Origin: an uncultured Veillonella sp.
Lineage (GTDB): Bacteria; Bacillota; Negativicutes; Veillonellales; Veillonellaceae
NCBI RefSeq assembly: GCF_915069625.1
Contig: NZ_CAJZFD010000120.1
Location: 1 to 6,324, forward strand
Direction of reading: 5' to 3'
DNA length: 6,324 nt
Shown piece after piece: positions 1 through 6,324 of this stretch. Position numbers and translations under genes: made by a program. Positions within the stretch are counted from its first letter, which is position 1. Every line of letters starts with the position of its first letter. Under the pieces are notes generated by a model. That model was given only the letters and a program-made list of their open reading frames with translations, searched no databases and was not told the origin of the DNA.

Positions 1-158
1 GCTACGAAGCCAGGAATTACACGGTGGAAACGAAGGCCATTATAGAAACCTTTGTTAATCAAATCAATAAAGTTTTGTACTGTACCAGGAGCTTCTTTAT
101 CAAATAATTCAATTACAATATCGCCGCCGTCAGCCATATGGATTTTTGCTTTTTTCAT
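1..158 (-). CDS. Cyclophilin-type peptidyl-prolyl cis-trans isomerase, N-terminal part (3' end outside window)
   Basis: Seen: reading leftward from an ATG at 158-156, 52 complete codons stay open to the window edge, beginning [19 protein letters not shown] and ending FHRVIPGFV. The last stretch is the cyclophilin active-site signature (FHR-x-IPGF): Arg46 corresponds to the catalytic arginine of human CypA and Phe51 to its hydrophobic-pocket phenylalanine. There is no signal peptide, so a cytoplasmic enzyme is expected, catalysing proline isomerisation during folding. Start choice: a GGAGGT Shine-Dalgarno sits 9 nt upstream of this ATG, whereas the in-frame ATG at codon 8 has none. The start overlaps the tcdA stop by 4 bp (ATGA), implying translational coupling. 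Small bacterial cyclophilins are usually about 140-200 residues, so roughly two thirds of the gene is missing. The exact subfamily (PpiA/PpiB type) cannot be told from this fragment. Confidence 0.93.
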   Translation of the reverse strand, partial: MKKAKIHMADGGDIVIELFDKEAPGTVQNFIDLINKGFYNGLRFHRVIPGFV

Positions 159-862
159 TGTTCAGGTACCTCCAAAATTGTACGCAACACATGTGCTGCT
201 AATATAAAACCTGCCACTGGTGGCACAAAACTACATGTACCAGGGCTTGTTGCTTCGCCTCGGAATTGTGGTTTTGTCGGTTTTTCTGTAGAAAATAAAA
301 CTAATTGCTTTTTTATGCCCCGTTTTTTGAGCTCCCGACGCATAACGCGCGCCAAAGGACATGTATGAGACTTATTGATATCAGCAATCATAAGTTTTTC
401 AGGGTAAAAGCGATTGCCGCCGCCCATACAAGAAATAACAGGGATGCTTTCCCGTTGACACACCTCAATAATATTAAGTTTTGCCGTTACCATATCGATG
501 GCATCGATTACATAATCAACGTTCAAGCTTTGAATAAATCCAGGGTAATTTTCCTCAGTATACATAATATCATGAGTTTCTATCACTACATCTGGATTAA
601 TAGAAAGTGCTCGTGCCTTTGCTACCTCTACCTTACGCTCTCCAATTGTGTCATGAGTCGTAATCATTTGGCGATTTAAGTTACTTGGTGCAATAGAGTC
701 GCCATCGATAAGAACGATGCGTCCCACACCAGCTCGAACTAATACCTCAAGGGCACCGCCACCAACGCCGCCAACACCAAAGAGAGCCACAGACGTATCT
801 TTTAAGGTTTTGATTTTATCAGGACCAACTAGCCACTCTAAACGAGTTAACATATATTCCAT
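155..862 (-). CDS. tcdA: tRNA threonylcarbamoyladenosine dehydratase (t6A37 cyclase), E1-like ThiF/MoeB superfamily
   Basis: Role known for the family: ATP-dependent conversion of t6A at position 37 of ANN-decoding tRNAs into the cyclic form ct6A, in the cytoplasm; in E. coli the sulfur-transfer proteins CsdA/CsdE assist. Seen: 235 residues with the E1-like adenylation fold signature. The glycine-rich ATP loop GVGGVGG is at 29-35, acidic D53/D55 end the second strand, and the N61-x-N63-R64-Q65 motif follows, then K77, D120/D123 with K128, and the CMGGGNR segment at 145-151. The C-terminal GTCSFVPP motif at 208-215 is typical of TcdA rather than ThiF or MoeB, which also carry zinc CxxC pairs not seen here. 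It is somewhat shorter than E. coli TcdA (about 268 residues). The start at 862 overlaps the glyoxalase stop by 1 bp (TAATG). A weak AGGT lies 8 nt upstream. A second ATG at 853 is possible but has poorer spacing to any purine-rich site. The stop overlaps the cyclophilin start. Confidence 0.9.
   Translation of the reverse strand: MEYMLTRLEWLVGPDKIKTLKDTSVALFGVGGVGGGALEVLVRAGVGRIVLIDGDSIAPSNLNRQMITTHDTIGERKVEVAKARALSINPDVVIETHDIMYTEENYPGFIQSLNVDYVIDAIDMVTAKLNIIEVCQRESIPVISCMGGGNRFYPEKLMIADINKSHTCPLARVMRRELKKRGIKKQLVLFSTEKPTKPQFRGEATSPGTCSFVPPVAGFILAAHVLRTILEVPEQ
168..173 (-). promoter_or_regulatory. Ribosome binding site of the cyclophilin gene, inside the 3' end of tcdA
   Basis: GGAGGT on the minus strand, 9 nt before the ATG at 158. 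It lies within the last codons of tcdA (encoding LEVPEQ), so ribosomes finishing tcdA are positioned at the cyclophilin start. It decides the start in favour of the first of two in-frame ATGs. Confidence 0.85.
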
Positions 863-1236
863 TAGTATTTACCTGCTGGAATAATTTCTGTCCAATACCC
901 GTCTGGATCGGCAATAAAGTAAATGCCCATGTCAGCATTTTCATAAGCTACAACGCCCATCTCTTTATGCTTTTTAAGAGCTGCTTCGTAGTCATCTACA
1001 TAAAACGCTAAATGGAATTCATTGTCCCCTAAATTATAAGGGCGATCCCAGTCGCGCAACCATGTAAGTTCTAGTTCATGCGCTGTGTATGGACTTTTTA
1101 AATATACAAGAGTGAAAGCACCACTTGGATCTTCCAAACGGCGAGATTCCTCAAGTAACAAGGCCTCTTTATAGAATGCTAAACTCTTATCAAGATCCTT
1201 AACATTTATATTATTATGAGCAAATGAAAACTTCAT
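862..1236 (-). CDS. Glyoxalase I-type VOC metalloenzyme (lactoylglutathione lyase family)
   Basis: Seen: 124 residues forming two beta-alpha-beta-beta-beta halves of the vicinal oxygen chelate fold. Candidate metal ligands fall at the positions used by bacterial GloA: His7 (FAHNNINV), Glu56 (ELELTW), His75 (EFHLAF) and Glu117 (YWTEIIP); the DPDGYW segment at 110-115 is family-typical. Known: GloA isomerises the hemithioacetal of methylglyoxal and a thiol to S-lactoyl-thiol in the cytoplasm. The compact length resembles the short Ni/Co-type enzymes rather than the longer Zn type. Inference: because many Firmicutes lack glutathione, the thiol partner could be another cofactor, and other VOC activities cannot be excluded, so no gene symbol is given. 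Start at 1236 is backed by AAGGAGG 4 nt upstream. It is the first gene of a tightly packed trio, with tcdA starting on its stop codon. It is preceded by a 79-bp gap after sbcC. Confidence 0.87.
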   Translation of the reverse strand: MKFSFAHNNINVKDLDKSLAFYKEALLLEESRRLEDPSGAFTLVYLKSPYTAHELELTWLRDWDRPYNLGDNEFHLAFYVDDYEAALKKHKEMGVVAYENADMGIYFIADPDGYWTEIIPAGKY

Positions 1237-1240
1237 AGGA

Positions 1241-1247
1241 CCTCCTT
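1241..1247 (-). promoter_or_regulatory. Ribosome binding site of the glyoxalase gene
   Basis: A full AAGGAGG on the minus strand, only 4 nt before the ATG at 1236. The spacing is slightly short, but the match is perfect and no other start in frame is better placed. Confidence 0.8.
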
Positions 1248-1288
1248 AATTAATTCCAGTATGTTTTTGTAGGAATTCTCCTCTTTTA

Positions 1289-1297
1289 ATAGTATCA
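1289..1297 (-). promoter_or_regulatory. Weak candidate extended -10 promoter element ahead of the glyoxalase gene
   Basis: The minus strand reads TGATACTAT, matching the TGn extension plus 4 of 6 bases of TATAAT. No good -35 lies 16-18 bp upstream; a TTGTCA at 1302-1307 is too close (about 7 bp). The 79-bp gap (1237-1315) between sbcC and the glyoxalase gene contains nothing else convincing: no GC-rich hairpin and no T-run terminator. The trio may therefore be transcribed from this element, by read-through from sbcDC, or both. Confidence 0.3.
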
Positions 1298-1315
1298 CAT
1301 TTGACAATTCTATAG

Positions 1316-4300
1316 CTAGTTAATAACAAATTTTGCCGTACTACCATCGTCACCACGTGTGACCTCTAAGTGGGCCGGTATACGAGTCTTTAATTCAGGT
1401 ACATGGGAAATCATGCCGATAAGACGACCTGATGATTGTAATTTCACCAGTGTTTCCATGGCGAGTTCCAATGTATCAGGATCAAGTGTACCAAAGCCTT
1501 CGTCGATAAACATCGTATCCATATGAATACCACCTGCATAACTTTGGATAACATCCGCAAGACCTAAGGCAAGTGCCATAGAGGCCAAGAATGTTTCACC
1601 ACCAGACAAGGTATTCGCAGGTCTTGATTGACCGGTGAAAGCATCTATAACTGCCAGATCGAGGCCTTGTTTGCCCCGTCCACCACCAGTATAGTCAGAA
1701 CGTTCCAAGGAATAGCGATTACGACTCATCGTTTGAAGTCGTAAATTAGCTGCATATACGACTTCATCTAAAATAGCTCCCAATACATAGCGCTCAAAGG
1801 TTACATTTTTGAACCCTTGTTCACCGCCATTTGCCAAGTCATTTAGGCGACTTAAGAAAGTCACTTCCTCACGGGCTTCTCCCATAGCTTGTTCAAGTGT
1901 TTCTAGAGAAACTAGTGTCGTTTCAATATGTTTCGTTTCTCTATCCCAAGCCGCAAGAGAACCCACTAAATCATCACGCTGTTCTACTGCTGCATCATAT
2001 ACTTCATTGGAAACGGTATCACTTGGCTTCACTACAGATTGAGCATGCTTCAATGCCGCATCATATACAGCTTGAGCTTTATTGAAAGCCTCGTCCAATG
2101 CATGTAGTTCAGTTCTAAACGTATCTAAAGCCTTATAATCATCCAACGCATCTATAAAGTCATCTTCAGATAAAGAAATCGATTGCAATGATTCTACATA
2201 GTCTTTATTGAGTACATCAAGATTTTTTTTGTCTTCCTGCACTTGGGCAAATAAGGTTTCTAGACGTCCCCGTTTAGCATTGAGCACTTCTCTAGCAGAA
2301 TCTAGATTTGCTTTACAAACTTTCACCTGTTCATCGTAGTCTGCAAGCTCAGATACCAATGATTCTATCTCTTTATGCCATGCAGCTACATCCGTAGTTG
2401 GCAAACTTTCAGAAAGAGCATCAATTTTAGCCTGTACCGTACTAATCTGAACCTCTAAATTGTGCAAGTTATCAAGTAATTCCTTATGAGCCGTCTCCAG
2501 TTTCGCTAGTGTATCTTTAGCCGCACTAAGGTCCCCCTCAGTATTAGCTATAGTGTTGCTCAGTTGTTCAGTGTCGCTACGCAAGGTTGTAAGCTGTTCC
2601 ATTTTGGATAACAAGTCATGTTGAATAGAAGCAAAAGCCTCTTCTGAAAAACTCTCAATAGATGACTTCAACTGAGAAACTTGGTCTTTAATTTGCTGAT
2701 CTAACTCATGTAGACGAAGAGCTAACGTTTCTTTCTGACCAATTTCACTAGCTTGCTTTTGTAACTCAAGATCACGCACGGCACGAGCCTCTTCTATCTC
2801 CTCTTTAGTGGGATATAACTCAGGCTTGGCTGCCAACTGTGGATGCTCTGTAGAGCCGCATACTGGACAAGGTTCGTTATCTACGACTAAATGAACGAGT
2901 TCAAAGGCACGCCCTTCTGCCATCAAATGTTCTAACCGTTCAAGCTGCACCTTTGAATTCTTTACGAATTCATCAAGCGTAGCTAATGCCTTATCTTTAG
3001 CATCGATATCATTTTGAACCTTCTGTTTCTCAGCAACCAATTCAGAATATCGTTGCAAATGACTTAACTGTTCTTGGATACGAGAAATAGAGTCTAACGC
3101 TTTGCTATTACCTTGTAACTGCTGCCTGTCCGCAACTAACTTAGCCTCTAAATCAGCTACTGTCTTATGCTGTGCCTGTAACGCAGCTTCGCTTTTCTCA
3201 CGGTCCTTTGTCAGTAAGTTACTCTTTAATGTGCTCAGTTCCTTATTTAGCACTGCTAACTCATTAAACTTTTCTGATTGCTGTTCCATTTGGGCAAGCG
3301 TAGTTCGCTTAGCTTGCATAGTTTCAGCTTGAGCTTCTAATACTGCATGAGCCTCTATACATTTAGACTCATATTGAGTTGCACTGTCTACATTTTTTTC
3401 AGCCTCTGAAAGTGACGTTTCCAAGGTTTTTAACACCGACTGCTTATCAGTAAACTGTTTATATAACTCAAAGCTTGGCGTTAAAGAGGTAAGGAACTGA
3501 ACCTTTTCACGTAAGCTAGCACGCTCCGCTTCTCTGGCTTTCACGAGGTCTAATTTAGAGATAGCCTCTGCAAGAGATTGTTGTGCTTGGTTATATAAGG
3601 CCCACTCATTTCGCAACGTATTGAACTGCTCCACTACAGTTACAGCTTTATCACGCTCAATAACAAGAGCATCTCGGTGTGGCTCTCTATGTTTCAACAG
3701 ATCTCGTACATGTTCAATGGTTAGTACGGGTATGTCTTCGTCATGTGGAATGGATTGCAGCAATGCATTCTGTTTTGTTAGATTTTCTTCAATCCCTGCT
3801 TTTGCGTCATCATAAGAAGCTTTTAGAGCATCTTGTAATCTTCGATATAACTCGGTTCTAAAGAGTGTATGTAATAACTCCTCCCGTTCACTAGTGGAGG
3901 CTACTAGTAATTTTCGGAATTCTCCTTGCGGCAAAAGAACCACCTGTAAGAATTGATCCTTACGAAAGCCTATGATTCTTTGAATCGTATCGCGAATAGC
4001 CGCTGCAGAGGTGGCAATGACCTTCCATTCCCCATCTTTCATTTCGTAAACAGTAGCACTAGCATTCTGCTCACGCATACCAGTACCGCGCTTCTTTGCT
4101 ACCAATTGTTTTGGCAGTCTTTCAACACGGTACTGAGCATCACCGATAGCAAAGGAAAAATCTACCCGCGTCATACGATCAGGTTCTGCAAAGTCACTGC
4201 GAATTGCATCTGTTTTACGCACCTCTCCACTAGGCTCACCATATAAGGCATACACCATGGCATCTAGTATAGATGTTTTACCTGCCCCCGTAGGACCAGA

Positions 4301-4399
4301 GATGAGGAACATAGAATGGTCTTGAAGCTCGTTAAAGTCCAAGGTAACCGAGTCGCGGTATGGACCAAAGGCTTCTATAGTTAAAGATATAGGCTTCAT
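1316..4399 (-). CDS. sbcC: Exonuclease SbcCD, ATPase subunit SbcC (Rad50-like SMC protein)
   Basis: Known role: ATPase and DNA-tethering subunit of the SbcCD complex, which degrades double-stranded ends and cleaves hairpins and protein-blocked ends during repair and replication. Seen: 1027 residues, the usual size (E. coli about 1048). The N-terminal ATPase lobe has Walker A GPTGAGKTS at 35-43 and the Q-loop LPQGEF around Gln158. Long heptad-like, Glu/Lys/Gln/Leu-rich coiled-coil arms run from roughly 180-500 and 525-860. Between them is the zinc hook CPVCGSTEHP with Cys511 and Cys514, which dimerises two molecules through Zn2+. The C-terminal lobe has the ABC signature LSGGE at 931-935, Walker B FIDE ending at Asp966-Glu967, the D-loop GTLD at 970-973 and the switch histidine His999 (ISH). 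All catalytic motifs are intact. Its ATG directly follows the sbcD stop with no intervening base, and AAGGAGG lies 5 nt upstream. Confidence 0.98.
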   Translation of the reverse strand: MKPISLTIEAFGPYRDSVTLDFNELQDHSMFLISGPTGAGKTSILDAMVYALYGEPSGEVRKTDAIRSDFAEPDRMTRVDFSFAIGDAQYRVERLPKQLVAKKRGTGMREQNASATVYEMKDGEWKVIATSAAAIRDTIQRIIGFRKDQFLQVVLLPQGEFRKLLVASTSEREELLHTLFRTELYRRLQDALKASYDDAKAGIEENLTKQNALLQSIPHDEDIPVLTIEHVRDLLKHREPHRDALVIERDKAVTVVEQFNTLRNEWALYNQAQQSLAEAISKLDLVKAREAERASLREKVQFLTSLTPSFELYKQFTDKQSVLKTLETSLSEAEKNVDSATQYESKCIEAHAVLEAQAETMQAKRTTLAQMEQQSEKFNELAVLNKELSTLKSNLLTKDREKSEAALQAQHKTVADLEAKLVADRQQLQGNSKALDSISRIQEQLSHLQRYSELVAEKQKVQNDIDAKDKALATLDEFVKNSKVQLERLEHLMAEGRAFELVHLVVDNEPCPVCGSTEHPQLAAKPELYPTKEEIEEARAVRDLELQKQASEIGQKETLALRLHELDQQIKDQVSQLKSSIESFSEEAFASIQHDLLSKMEQLTTLRSDTEQLSNTIANTEGDLSAAKDTLAKLETAHKELLDNLHNLEVQISTVQAKIDALSESLPTTDVAAWHKEIESLVSELADYDEQVKVCKANLDSAREVLNAKRGRLETLFAQVQEDKKNLDVLNKDYVESLQSISLSEDDFIDALDDYKALDTFRTELHALDEAFNKAQAVYDAALKHAQSVVKPSDTVSNEVYDAAVEQRDDLVGSLAAWDRETKHIETTLVSLETLEQAMGEAREEVTFLSRLNDLANGGEQGFKNVTFERYVLGAILDEVVYAANLRLQTMSRNRYSLERSDYTGGGRGKQGLDLAVIDAFTGQSRPANTLSGGETFLASMALALGLADVIQSYAGGIHMDTMFIDEGFGTLDPDTLELAMETLVKLQSSGRLIGMISHVPELKTRIPAHLEVTRGDDGSTAKFVIN

Positions 4400-5635
4400 T
4401 TAGTCCTCCTTTAGAATTCGGTCCCATACAGAGTTGATGTATTGTTGTTCTCGCTCTGTTAATGGTTCTTTCCATACAGTTTCGGCAAATTGGTTAAACA
4501 ATTCACGTTCGTTTAACTCTTTAAATACAGCTTCATCCATATCTGCCATAGGCGTTGCTACTCGACCAACTAAATCAATGGTCATACAGCGATGATACAC
4601 TTGGCGCAATTTAGCCATCCCATCCATAATAGGCATCGTATCTAGCAAACGGGCTTGCACATAATCATCTTTATGCTTAGCCTGTAATTCCTTATTGTTT
4701 AACAGGTCTTCAAAATAACCTTCTAAAATCACTACGTCACGTTTCGCCTCTACAGGAATGGTGCTAATATCTACGTTACCTTTTTTATCCATATCTATGA
4801 TGGTAAAAGACTTCTTCTGCGTATGCTCATCAAAGGAATATTTTAAAGGCGATCCGCTATAGCGAATATAGTCTGCCCCCATCCGTTGCGGGCCATGCAG
4901 ATGTCCAAGGGCTGTATAGTGAAAGTCCTTAAAGACTTGTGGGCTTACTTGTTCACTACCGCCTACAGATAGTGTGCGCTCAGAACCACCTACTTCACCG
5001 CCCATTACAAAAGCATGACTAATGGCAATGCTGCGCCTCCCCTTTGGCACTTGTTTGTACAAGTAGTCACTCCATGCCTGATACATTTGGTCGTAATTAT
5101 GTAAATTAAGCGAGCCGAACTCTTGCTCGTTAGTCTCCACATAGGAGAACAGGGAGTCCTCGGTCATATCTATATCAACAGGTTTTGATACAGATGCACC
5201 CAAACCTAATGCATCACCTATACGACGCGGCTCGCTAAAGGGCATAGGGCAAATAGCGACCTTACCGTCAGCCCCTTCAAATTCAAACGGTTGTAATGCG
5301 TGATGAGGGGATCCCCAAATATGGATTCCAGAACGACTCAACATAGAACGCCCTACCTCAAGGCGTTCTGAGCCATCGTGGTTACCGCTAACTACAAAGA
5401 GTGGAACCTTGTAGTCCATAGCAAGACGAGTAATGATGGAATCCCATAATTCAATGGCTTCAATAGGTGGCACTGCTCGATCAAAAATATCCCCTGCTAG
5501 CAATATGCCATCGATTTTTTCATCCTTCAAAATAGAAAAGAACTGATTCTCCAACACATGAGCTTGGTCTTCGGTTAAGTACTGCCCATAAAAAATACGT
5601 CCTAAATGCCAATCGGCAGTATGTAAAAAACGCAT
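4400..5635 (-). CDS. sbcD: Exonuclease SbcCD, nuclease subunit SbcD (Mre11-like metallophosphoesterase)
   Basis: Known role: the Mn2+-dependent nuclease subunit of SbcCD, providing 3'-5' exonuclease and hairpin endonuclease activity when driven by SbcC. Seen: 411 residues, near the family norm (about 390-410). The metallophosphoesterase motifs occur in order: Asp8-x-His10 (ADWHLG), GDIFD with Asp49, GNHD at 84-87 (Asn85, His86), ISHAF with His207, and GHLH with His245 and His247. All metal-binding and catalytic residues are therefore present. The part after about residue 290 matches the capping and SbcC-binding C-terminal region of the family by position only. The ATG at 5635 is preceded by AAGGGGG with 5-nt spacing. 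The stop abuts the sbcC start. An AT-rich dyad with a -10-like hexamer lies just upstream, so sbcDC may have its own promoter rather than relying on nfo transcription. Confidence 0.98.
   Translation of the reverse strand: MRFLHTADWHLGRIFYGQYLTEDQAHVLENQFFSILKDEKIDGILLAGDIFDRAVPPIEAIELWDSIITRLAMDYKVPLFVVSGNHDGSERLEVGRSMLSRSGIHIWGSPHHALQPFEFEGADGKVAICPMPFSEPRRIGDALGLGASVSKPVDIDMTEDSLFSYVETNEQEFGSLNLHNYDQMYQAWSDYLYKQVPKGRRSIAISHAFVMGGEVGGSERTLSVGGSEQVSPQVFKDFHYTALGHLHGPQRMGADYIRYSGSPLKYSFDEHTQKKSFTIIDMDKKGNVDISTIPVEAKRDVVILEGYFEDLLNNKELQAKHKDDYVQARLLDTMPIMDGMAKLRQVYHRCMTIDLVGRVATPMADMDEAVFKELNERELFNQFAETVWKEPLTEREQQYINSVWDRILKED
4405..4411 (-). promoter_or_regulatory. Ribosome binding site of sbcC embedded in the last codons of sbcD
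   Basis: AAGGAGG on the minus strand is part of the codons AAG GAG GAC that encode the final Lys-Glu-Asp of SbcD; spacing to the sbcC ATG is 5 nt (ACTAA). The arrangement suggests that ribosomes terminating on sbcD reinitiate at sbcC, keeping subunit synthesis matched. Confidence 0.88.
5345..5369. repeat. Perfect 8-bp inverted repeat with 9-nt loop inside sbcD
   Basis: AGAACGCC at 5345-5352 and GGCGTTCT at 5362-5369 are exact reverse complements. In the mRNA they could fold into a moderately GC-rich hairpin within codons around 89-97, just after the GNHD motif. There is no following U-tract, so it is not a terminator. It may be coincidental, given the coding constraint there. Confidence 0.5.
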
Positions 5636-5640
5636 TTTAT

Positions 5641-5647
5641 CCCCCTT
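5641..5647 (-). promoter_or_regulatory. Ribosome binding site of sbcD
   Basis: AAGGGGG on the minus strand, 5 nt (ATAAA) before the ATG at 5635. It differs from the canonical AAGGAGG by one base but is well placed and fixes the start; there is no competing upstream in-frame start in the short gap. Confidence 0.75.
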
Positions 5648-5676
5648 TCCAGCTCGCCCTATATCTTATGGAAATG

Positions 5677-5702
5677 TAGCTATATAAATTATTATATAAC
5701 TA
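5677..5702. promoter_or_regulatory. Near-perfect 26-bp AT-rich inverted repeat, operator candidate upstream of sbcD
   Basis: The + strand arms are TAGCTATATAA (5677-5687) and TTATATAACTA (5692-5702), separated by ATTA. They pair at 10 of 11 positions, and the one mismatch would be a G-U pair in RNA. It covers the putative -10 hexamer of the sbcD promoter, the usual place for a repressor site. It is too AT-rich to act as an intrinsic terminator for nfo, and no T-tract follows. It does not match the GAAC-N4-GTTC form of the Bacillus LexA site. The binding protein, if any, is unknown; chance in AT-rich DNA is possible. Confidence 0.45.
5691..5696 (-). promoter_or_regulatory. Candidate -10 box of an sbcDC promoter
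   Basis: A perfect TATAAT on the minus strand, about 55 bp before the sbcD ATG, would give a leader of roughly 45-50 nt. No recognisable TTGACA-like -35 occurs 16-18 bp upstream, which would lie at the very end of nfo. The rest of the 86-bp gap (5636-5721) holds only the sbcD ribosome binding site and the surrounding dyad. The hexamer match is supportive, but such a sequence is common in AT-rich gaps. Confidence 0.4.
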
Positions 5703-5721
5703 AAACTACGATTCAGCTTAA

Positions 5722-6324
5722 TTATTGATTCTCTACAATAGAGCGCAACATAGCAATCTCTTTCGCATAGCCATCTAATTCATTTGGTGTTTCCAAATAG
5801 AACGGCAAATTCGTCAATTTAGGATGTGTCACAATGCGAGCTATGGCATCGATACCGATATGACCTTCCCCAATTTTTTCATGGCGATCTTTATGAGCGC
5901 CCATCGGATTTTTAGAGTCGTTTAAATGAATCGCTTTCAAACGGTCTAATCCTACAATACGATCAAACTCGTCAATAACACCATCTAGATTATTGACGAT
6001 ATCATAACCACCTTCGTGGATATGGCATGTATCAACACATACGCCCATGTATTCTTTTAATTTCACACCATCGATAATGCGTGCAATTTCTTCAAAGCGA
6101 GAACCAATTTCTGTGCCCTTACCTGCCATGACTTCTAAGAGAACTGTTGTTTTCATGCCAGGGAATAAGATTTCATTCAAACATTCCACGATATATTCGA
6201 TGCCTTGATCTACACCTTGCTTTACATGGCTGCCAGGGTGAAAGTTATACATTTGGCCTGGTAAATATTCCATACGCTCTAGGTCTTCTGTCATGGCCTG
6301 CTTTGCAAAAGCGCGCAAATCTTC
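5722..6324 (-). CDS. nfo: Deoxyribonuclease IV (endonuclease IV, AP endonuclease), C-terminal two thirds; 5' end outside window
   Basis: Known role: zinc-dependent class II AP endonuclease that incises 5' to abasic sites and removes 3' blocking groups in base-excision repair. Seen: 200 codons open from the right window edge to a TAA at 5724-5722. The family is about 280 residues, so roughly the first 80 residues, with the first Zn-ligand histidine (His69 in E. coli), are missing. The remaining metal-site residues are recognisable in order: NFHPGSH (equivalent of His109), LLEVMAGKG (Glu145), [13 protein letters not shown] (Asp179, His182), HLNDSKN (His216), [11 protein letters not shown] (Asp229, His231) and LPFYLET (Glu261). 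The frame is open through 6324 (Glu-Asp-Leu-Arg-Ala-Phe), so the in-frame TTG at 6318 is an internal leucine, not the start. It lies 86 bp upstream of sbcD in the same direction, forming a repair-gene neighbourhood. Confidence 0.97.
   Translation of the reverse strand, partial: EDLRAFAKQAMTEDLERMEYLPGQMYNFHPGSHVKQGVDQGIEYIVECLNEILFPGMKTTVLLEVMAGKGTEIGSRFEEIARIIDGVKLKEYMGVCVDTCHIHEGGYDIVNNLDGVIDEFDRIVGLDRLKAIHLNDSKNPMGAHKDRHEKIGEGHIGIDAIARIVTHPKLTNLPFYLETPNELDGYAKEIAMLRSIVENQ

Noticed and set aside
138..679. Open frames on the + strand opposite tcdA and the cyclophilin gene
   Set aside because: They lie fully antisense to genes with clear family motifs, have no ribosome binding site of note, and encode low-complexity, Cys/His/Phe-rich products typical of shadow frames.
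1301..1306. Perfect TTGACA on the + strand near the sbcC 3' end, suggesting an antisense promoter into sbcC
   Set aside because: No acceptable -10 follows at 16-18 bp (the best hexamer is TAACAA, 3 of 6), and there is no + strand gene nearby to express.
1311..1320. Resemblance between TATAGCTAGT in the sbcC-glyoxalase gap and the dyad arm upstream of sbcD
   Set aside because: Only a few AT-rich bases match, there is no second arm, and part of it lies in the sbcC stop region, so a shared operator is not supported.
3102..4246. Several + strand open frames of 60-97 codons inside sbcC
   Set aside because: They are antisense to the conserved ATPase lobe and coiled coil of sbcC; composition reflects the complementary strand of Glu/Lys/Leu codons and no start signals stand out.
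5636..5721. Intrinsic terminator after nfo
   Set aside because: The only inverted repeat is almost purely A/T and is not followed by a T-tract on the minus strand, so stable termination is unlikely.
6316..6318. TTG as the start of a short nfo-like protein
   Set aside because: The reading frame continues upstream to the window edge, and the family needs about 80 more N-terminal residues, so this is an internal codon of a truncated view.

Overview
The window holds six genes, all on the minus strand, packed with little intergenic space. In transcription order (right to left) they are nfo (endonuclease IV, cut by the right edge), sbcD, sbcC, a small glyoxalase I-type VOC protein, tcdA (tRNA t6A37 cyclase/dehydratase) and a cyclophilin-type peptidyl-prolyl isomerase (cut by the left edge). 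Every assignment rests on motifs visible in the translations. There are no RNA genes, insertion sequences, CRISPR arrays or phage genes.

Base composition is moderately AT-rich, with strong AAGGAGG-type ribosome binding sites and short AT-rich gaps. This fits a low-GC Firmicute. The protein sequences and gene order look to me like Negativicutes, most likely Veillonella or a close relative. That is inference from recall, not a database result.

Right part (about 4400-6324): nfo and sbcD are separated by 86 bp. This gap contains a TATAAT hexamer embedded in a near-perfect 26-bp AT-rich dyad, which is the best regulatory signal in the window. sbcD and sbcC abut with no gap, and the sbcC ribosome binding site lies in the last sbcD codons, so the two complex subunits are almost certainly co-translated. 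nfo plus sbcDC form a DNA-repair block: AP-site incision and the Mre11/Rad50-type nuclease.

Left part (1-1315): after a 79-bp gap with at most a weak promoter, the glyoxalase, tcdA and PPIase genes follow with 1-bp (TAATG) and 4-bp (ATGA) overlaps, so they form a tightly coupled translational unit. They act in methylglyoxal-type detoxification, tRNA modification and protein folding. No common pathway is evident. No GC-rich hairpin with a T-tract lies in either gap, so read-through from the repair genes is possible.

Overall this is an ordinary chromosomal housekeeping region. I see no undescribed system. The points worth checking are the dyad operator candidate upstream of sbcD and the conserved coupling of the three-gene downstream unit.
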